From CAWFQB01 sp965277875 (GTDB lineage: Bacteria > Armatimonadota > Chthonomonadetes > Chthonomonadales > Chthonomonadaceae), in the NCBI GenBank assembly GCA_965277875.1, contig CBDIDV010000002.1, positions 4,526,001 to 4,590,000 of the forward strand: a stretch of 64,000 nucleotides of DNA. Reading direction: 5' to 3'. A model generated the notes under the pieces. It did not search any database, was not told the origin of the DNA, and saw only the letters and a list, made by a program, of their open reading frames with translations. Shown one piece after another: positions 60,139 through 64,000 of the stretch. Made by a program: the position numbers and the translations under genes. How positions within the stretch are numbered: the first letter of the stretch is position 1; each line of letters starts with the position of its first letter.

Positions 60139-61047
60139 TTAGTAGCCGCAGTAGTGGCCCTGCGACGTGGTAAAGTCGTAGTCGGGGCGGAACAGGTAAG
60201 CGTGGTCATACTGGGCGTCGTACCAGCTTAACTGCGCATACGCGTTTTTGTCATACGTGCAGTAAGGATCGGTCATCCATCCGTTGCGGGCGGGCTGTAC
60301 CACGGCTGCCATCGTGCGGAATTTCGTGTGTCCATCGGCATACGTAAACACCTGCCCGTTGCCGTGCGTCGTCATGGGGCCATCCACGTTGCCGCCGTTC
60401 CACAGATAATCGTAGCAGCCATCTGTGCTGCAGGAGCCATTGCTTTTCACGGCCGTATACGTGCATCCCGCGCTGCCGTCGCACTCCATGTCCGGGTTGG
60501 CGGTCTGATAGCCGAGCAATTTGGCCTTGCCGTCGCCTTCCCACACGGCGGGGCAGGAGGCGGGATTGGCGATGCCCGCGAGCGTATAGCCATGCAGATC
60601 GCCGTTGAAGCTATATGTGACGGGAACCGGCGCGACCGCGCCCGGCGTCGGCAATCCCGACAGCTTCACAAGCTGCGCGCTGGGGCAGGCCAGCACCTGA
60701 TAGTTCTTTATGTAGGGCTGTGTGGAGTTGGCCCAGAACTGCGAGTAGGCGGTGGTGAGAGCGGCGGACTGGCCCGGAATCCAGTTGGCCGGAACCGACA
60801 TGAAGTAGTACCACAGCCACTGCCCGTTGTACTTGGGATAGGCGAGGGCATACGTTTCATCGTAGTCCTGCACGTACATCATCAGGCCCGTACCCAGTTG
60901 TTTCTGGTTGGACAGGCACGATGTCTGGCGGGCCTTTTCGCGGGCCTGAGCGAAGACGGGGAAGAGGATCGCGGCGAGGATCGCGATGATGGCGATGACC
61001 ACGAGCAGTTCGATGAGGGTAAACCCTCGACGTAAACCAGAACGCAT
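60139..61047 (-). CDS. Type IV prepilin-like protein of the H-X9-DG (DUF1559) family
   Basis: The protein has 302 residues. The class III prepilin signal RRGFTLIELLVVIAIIAI is at residues 6-23, with cleavage expected between Gly and Phe. The next segment AQAREKARQTSCLSNQKQLG and the phrase VQDYDETYALAYP are typical of the family in Armatimonadota and Planctomycetota. The C-terminal motif is HGNGQVFTYADGH. A Cys-rich loop (DGSAGCTYTAVKSNGSCSTD) may form disulfides. The proteins are probably pseudopilins for secretion or surface fibres. A small membrane protein gene follows. Confidence 0.93.
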   Translation of the reverse strand: MRSGLRRGFTLIELLVVIAIIAILAAILFPVFAQAREKARQTSCLSNQKQLGTGLMMYVQDYDETYALAYPKYNGQWLWYYFMSVPANWIPGQSAALTTAYSQFWANSTQPYIKNYQVLACPSAQLVKLSGLPTPGAVAPVPVTYSFNGDLHGYTLAGIANPASCPAVWEGDGKAKLLGYQTANPDMECDGSAGCTYTAVKSNGSCSTDGCYDYLWNGGNVDGPMTTHGNGQVFTYADGHTKFRTMAAVVQPARNGWMTDPYCTYDKNAYAQLSWYDAQYDHAYLFRPDYDFTTSQGHYCGY

Positions 61048-61427
61048 GACAAGACTCCTTCTGACAACAGTTGAGCGACGTACAGAAATAGGGCCTACTT
61101 CATTGTATGCGTGTTTGCAGCGAACGATGCGGTTGTGCGCACAGGTAGAAAAGCAACATCAGCCACGCCACAACAGGCGCAGGCAGGCGGTCAGCAGGGA
61201 CGCGCGGGCGAAACGAGGGACAAACCTTGTCGGGGACAACAACAGCGTCGTCAACAGCAAATCAGCAGTACACTATCAGGATGTTATTATAACATATACA
61301 ACGAGTGTATTGTACACCAATAGGACGAATTTATAGGAAGGGCGCACCAAAATTGTCCAAATCGTTCATAGGTCTAAATCCTCGTCCAGCTACACGCTCT
61401 GCGGTATAGCGCAGAAATTGGTAACAA
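61048..61427. other. Upstream region of the first prepilin gene
   Basis: About 380 bases without a convincing gene. On the minus strand a TATAAT (61286-61291) lies in an AT-rich patch and may be the -10 box of the prepilin gene; its -35 box is poor. The rest shows nothing recognisable. Confidence 0.45.
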
Positions 61428-61465
61428 AAGCGGCGTGTTCAGCAAAACTGCCGAACACGCCGCTT
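61428..61465 (-). terminator. Intrinsic terminator of the lipoprotein gene
   Basis: AAGCGGCGTGTTC (61428-61440) pairs with 61453-61465; the loop can pair further as GCA with TGC. On the minus strand TTTTG follows. It lies just after the stop of the small lipoprotein gene. Confidence 0.85.
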
Positions 61466-61496
61466 CTAATAAGCGAGAACATCTGCATAGACCGAG

Positions 61497-61700
61497 CTAT
61501 TTAGACGAGTCGAAGGTGGGAGCCTGAGGCGCAGAGGCGTTGGTACCACTAGATGGCTTCGCGCCGCCTTTGTCTTTTACAGCGGGAGTAGAGGAAGCAC
61601 TGGACTGATCCTCTCCGCTCTTTGAACAGCCTGCGAGCATAGATAAACCCAGCAGACCGAACAAACAGAGGGCGATATGCAGATGGCGACGTGAGTGCAT
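61497..61700 (-). CDS. Small lipoprotein beside a prepilin gene
   Basis: The protein has 67 residues. A lipoprotein signal HIALCLFGLLGLSMLAGC ends in the lipobox LAGC (Cys25). The mature part is short, without structure, and rich in Ser, Ala, Lys and Pro (SSASSTPAVKDKGGAKPSSG). AAGGAG precedes the start. It follows the prepilin gene by 81 bases on the same strand and has a terminator after it. It has the same plan as the protein at 63380. Confidence 0.82.
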   Translation of the reverse strand: MHSRRHLHIALCLFGLLGLSMLAGCSKSGEDQSSASSTPAVKDKGGAKPSSGTNASAPQAPTFDSSK

Positions 61701-61781
61701 AAATAAGCTCCTTTTTGGAATAATTTTGGAAGAAGACGCAACAACTTGTGTAAATTGTTGCGTCTCAGCTGGTGACTGTTG

Positions 61782-62663
61782 TCAGAAATCATTGTCAGGG
61801 CGGAAGAAGTAGAAATGACCGTTGGAAAACCAAGCGCCCTGCGGCAGACCAGCCGCACTGTAGTTCACAAACGGGTCATTGTTATAGTCCGTTTGCTGTG
61901 GCGCTATAACCTGAGTTGATAAATGCTTAAGCTTGACATGACCATCGGCATAGGCATACGTCATGCCCTGTCCATGCACGTTGGCAGTGTCGGTAAAGCC
62001 AAACCATGAACTGGCCAACCCATTCTTAATGGACGGGTCGGTCGTGCCGTTATGATAGACACAGGGCTTGGTGGCATCGGGGCATTGCAGAACGGGATTG
62101 GATATGTAGTATCCATTGTAATAACCTTTACCGTAGTTCTCGGTAATCATGGCCGTACTGGCAGGCCGTACCACGCCTGACAGCGGGTAGCCCATCAGCA
62201 AACCGTTGTAGACGGAGGACACTTTTTGCGGTAACGGCGCACCCGCAGACTGCGTGACCTTTGTAGGGTTTTGCGTCGCCGCATCCGGGCAAAGCTCAAC
62301 TCCGTAGTTTTTGGTGTAGGTCTGAACGGAGTTGGCCCATGACAGAGTGGTATAGTTCGTGTAGTTGGCTCCGCATACGCCATTCGCGCAGGCCGTGTTA
62401 TAGGGAACGGGAGTCAAATAGTTTGTCGTCCAACCAATTCCCTGATAGAAGCCACAGGCGAGAGGGAAAGTCTCGTCGGAATCCTGCGTGTACATCAGAG
62501 TCGCTGTAGCCAACTGCTTTTGGTCGCTAATACAAGCGGTCTGGCGGGCTTTGGCGCGGGCCTGGGCGAAGACGGGGAAGAGAATGGCGGCAAGGATCGC
62601 GATGATGGCGATGACCACGAGCAGTTCAATGAGGGTAAACCCCCGGCGTAAATCGGAACGCAT
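61782..62663 (-). CDS. Type IV prepilin-like protein of the H-X9-DG (DUF1559) family
   Basis: The protein has 293 residues from the ATG after CAGGAGAA; the frame is open upstream but only from here does it fit the family. The prepilin signal is RRGFTLIELLVVIAIIAI, followed by AQARAKARQTACISDQKQLA and YTQDSDETFPLA. The H-X9-DG motif is HGQGMTYAYADGH. The first 40 residues are nearly identical to those of the protein at 60139, while the globular part differs. The lipoprotein gene downstream probably belongs to the same transcript. Confidence 0.93.
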   Translation of the reverse strand: MRSDLRRGFTLIELLVVIAIIAILAAILFPVFAQARAKARQTACISDQKQLATATLMYTQDSDETFPLACGFYQGIGWTTNYLTPVPYNTACANGVCGANYTNYTTLSWANSVQTYTKNYGVELCPDAATQNPTKVTQSAGAPLPQKVSSVYNGLLMGYPLSGVVRPASTAMITENYGKGYYNGYYISNPVLQCPDATKPCVYHNGTTDPSIKNGLASSWFGFTDTANVHGQGMTYAYADGHVKLKHLSTQVIAPQQTDYNNDPFVNYSAAGLPQGAWFSNGHFYFFRPDNDF

Positions 62664-62905
62664 AACAAAAATTCTCCTGAGAAGCGGTACGTGACGGCGG
62701 GCGCAAGCGACATGCAGGCGACCCACACAAAGGATAAAGAGAGCGCAAGATGCAAAAAACGCGCAGAGCCTGCGCGAATGCAATGCAGCTTGTGACGCGC
62801 CTTTGCGCCGAAAGCGTCCTACGTCAGAGTAGAACTAACCCCTGCCTCAGCCGAAGTGAAAATGAAAGTGCAGATACATCAAGGCTGTGGAAAAAGGATA
62901 ACACT

Positions 62906-62935
62906 ATCATAACATACTTTTACGCGCTTTGTCAG
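62906..62935 (-). promoter_or_regulatory. Sigma-70-like promoter of the second prepilin gene
   Basis: On the minus strand CTGACA (62930-62935) and TATGAT (62906-62911) are separated by 18 bp, about 240 bases upstream of the start codon. Confidence 0.55.
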
Positions 62936-63090
62936 CATTTAGAGCAGTCAGCAGAAATATTAGATGAAAATACCGCGTTGCCAGTCTTCGCTCAAGCCAG
63001 CCGCTACGGAAAACACAGCGGCGCGTTTACCATCTACTCTGAACGCGCCGCCGGACTTTTCCATGCCACAGAAGCCGAAGCGTCAGGGGG

Positions 63091-63246
63091 TTAGATATTG
63101 ACCCCGTCAACAACCAGAGGGGGATCGTTCGCCGGGTAGAAGAATATACCGCCCGAACTATCATGGCCGGTTTGGTATCCGGTAAAGTTGACTGTCCAGA
63201 CACCTGACGACAAAACGGATGTGTCAAACTGAAGGTCTATGTTGAC
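63091..63246 (-). pseudogene. Remnant of an exported beta-rich protein
   Basis: One minus-strand frame without any start codon reads like the end of a real protein: VNIDLQFDTSVLSSGVW, then TVNFTGYQTGHDSSGGIFFY, then PANDPPLVVDGVNI and stop. The strand pattern and the Gly, Thr and Asn content suggest a secreted beta-sandwich. A 16-bp hairpin cuts the frame off at its 5' side. It is probably the leftover of a gene removed or invaded by repeats. Confidence 0.5.
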
Positions 63247-63254
63247 ACAGGCAC

Positions 63255-63290
63255 GAACAGGGCGCAAGACTATTGTCTTGCGCCCTGTTC
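63255..63290. terminator. Perfect hairpin, possible terminator of the lipoprotein gene
   Basis: GAACAGGGCGCAAGAC (63255-63270) and 63275-63290 are exact complements around TATT. No U-run follows on the minus strand, so it may be a weak terminator or a repeat remnant. It lies 90 bases after the lipoprotein stop. Confidence 0.55.
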
Positions 63291-63379
63291 ATTTATGTTG
63301 ATTTTGCGATGCAGGATGATTAAAAGAGGTATTCACTCTTCTAACCTGCTGAACATCCGCACTGCGCCAATTGGAGACG

Positions 63380-63586
63380 CTACTCGGTGTGTGTAGAAGG
63401 AACGCTTCCTGCGGGTTTGCTTCCTGCGGGCGCTGTTGTCGTCGCGCCGCCGGGGGCGCTTCGCGGCGTGATCGTCGGCGCCACAGCGGCGGGGCCATCA
63501 TCATGGCTGCAACCGATAAGGCCGGGCAAAGCGACCAGGGTTAAAGCCATCAGGGCGGACACTCGGAAACATACTTTAATGTTCAC
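63380..63586 (-). CDS. Small lipoprotein beside the third prepilin gene
   Basis: The protein has 68 residues from a GTG after TGGAGAACGATA. The signal FRVSALMALTLVALPGLIGC ends in a lipobox LIGC (Cys26). The mature part is low-complexity, rich in Ala, Pro, Gly and Thr (GPAAVAPTITPRSAPGGATT). It starts 44 bases after the stop of the prepilin gene. The plan is the same as that of the protein at 61497, although the sequence of the tail is unrelated. Confidence 0.75.
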   Translation of the reverse strand: MNIKVCFRVSALMALTLVALPGLIGCSHDDGPAAVAPTITPRSAPGGATTTAPAGSKPAGSVPSTHTE

Positions 63587-63630
63587 TATCGTTCTCCAGC
63601 GAAAATAGTTGCAACGGATACACACGATCA

Positions 63631-64000
63631 TCAGAAGTTGGTATCAGGCGAGAAGCCAAGCTCGTGGCAGCTATTGGCGCTGCGCCATGTTCGTTTGGGC
63701 GTCCCATCCGCATTGTAGGCTTTCCACGGCTCGGTGACTTTGTCGGTTACGTTTGGATCCTGAACCGTCGTTGACAAGCGCTTGAACTTTGCATGACCGT
63801 CCGAGTAGGCATAGGTCTCTCCACTGGAGGAGTGGAGACCGGCGGGCGCGCCGAAAGCGTACCACCCGCTGCTTCCGCCAGCCGCCGTGCAGGGGCTTGC
63901 ATCGGGCTTGTACATGCAGTTCCGATTCGCATCATCGCAGTTGGTGAGGATCGGGTTCGAGAAGTCTGTGTTGCCGCCATAAGCGGCATTGCTCTCCGTA
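63631..64000 (-). CDS. C-terminal part of a third H-X9-DG prepilin-like protein
   Basis: The frame is open to the window edge, so the N-terminal pilin signal lies outside. The visible 122 residues contain NPILTNCDDANRNC, GWYAFGAPAGLHSSSGETYA and YSDGHAKFKRLSTTV, and end LGFSPDTNF, which matches the ends of the two other proteins (RPDYDF, RPDNDF). The motif here has ten residues between His and Asp-Gly rather than nine. Two to four Cys may form disulfides. Confidence 0.85.
   Translation of the reverse strand, partial: TESNAAYGGNTDFSNPILTNCDDANRNCMYKPDASPCTAAGGSSGWYAFGAPAGLHSSSGETYAYSDGHAKFKRLSTTVQDPNVTDKVTEPWKAYNADGTPKRTWRSANSCHELGFSPDTNF

Noticed and set aside
62750..63094. Possible 114-codon plus-strand gene in the prepilin gap
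   Set aside because: It runs through the likely minus-strand promoter and has no family features or ribosome site.

Overview
The window is GC-rich, densely coded bacterial chromosome, most likely from Armatimonadota or a close relative. The signs are three type IV prepilin-like proteins of the DUF1559 / H-X9-DG kind with the N-terminal signature FTLIELLVVIAIIAILAAI, a YncE-propeller/phosphoesterase fusion, a SpoIIIAA-like R3H ATPase, the tmk-darA pair, a hopanoid gene set and Uma2 nucleases. This placement is inference from gene content; no rRNA or tRNA gene was seen.

Layout. 1-3.9 kb: a translationally coupled trio ending in a Cys-phosphatase and a propeller/phosphoesterase. 4.1-6.5 kb: Uma2 nuclease and gamma-glutamyltransferase. 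6.5-8.95 kb: an AT-richer type II restriction-modification island (controller, nuclease, m5C methyltransferase) with matching operator-like sites on both promoters. 9-13.7 kb: Lrp-type regulator, aminotransferase and two unknown genes. 14-15.3 kb: a two-gene cassette of a PLD-type nuclease and a small CPLALA protein. 15.4-23.2 kb: the hopanoid block shc-hpnH-NIPSNAP-hpnA-ispH-hpnG. 23.2-32.2 kb: TolC, HlyD and RND efflux genes with a few unrelated genes between. 32.2-37.6 kb: a RelE-type toxin-antitoxin pair, an H-X9-DG protein, a NIL-domain protein, glycogen debranching enzyme and cytochrome c. 37.9-44.2 kb: a geranylgeranyl-reductase-like flavoprotein, the nickel-pincer cofactor genes larE and larB, and an AbrB/PIN toxin-antitoxin locus. 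44.1-50.5 kb (minus strand): glutamine amidotransferase, a tandem SPOUT methyltransferase, an HEXXH protease, a membrane protein, darA, tmk and the R3H ATPase. 51-58.7 kb: Uma2, ruvA, a retropepsin-like protease with its partner, hisG, sulfurtransferase, a DapA-family enzyme, an alpha/beta hydrolase and enolase followed by an FtsB-like gene. 59.8-64 kb: three prepilin-like genes on the minus strand, each next to a small lipoprotein or membrane protein gene.

The gaps are unusual. Most spaces between genes hold short, structured, repeated DNA: MITE-like elements with TGTCTTGAACT ends, 9-bp-periodic AGATTACGC / AATCCTGTT elements, stacked hairpins whose stems covary between copies, and 11-bp tandem arrays lying close to gene ends. 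In several places this DNA has entered reading frames (TolC 5' end, aminotransferase N-terminus, an 8-bp repeat inside LarB, the stop codon of the DapA homologue).

The most promising leads for something new are the tandem-fused SPOUT protein whose halves have lost complementary motifs and which is operonic with an HEXXH protease; the PLD nuclease / CPLALA cassette behind a perfect palindrome; and the covarying stacked-hairpin repeat family.
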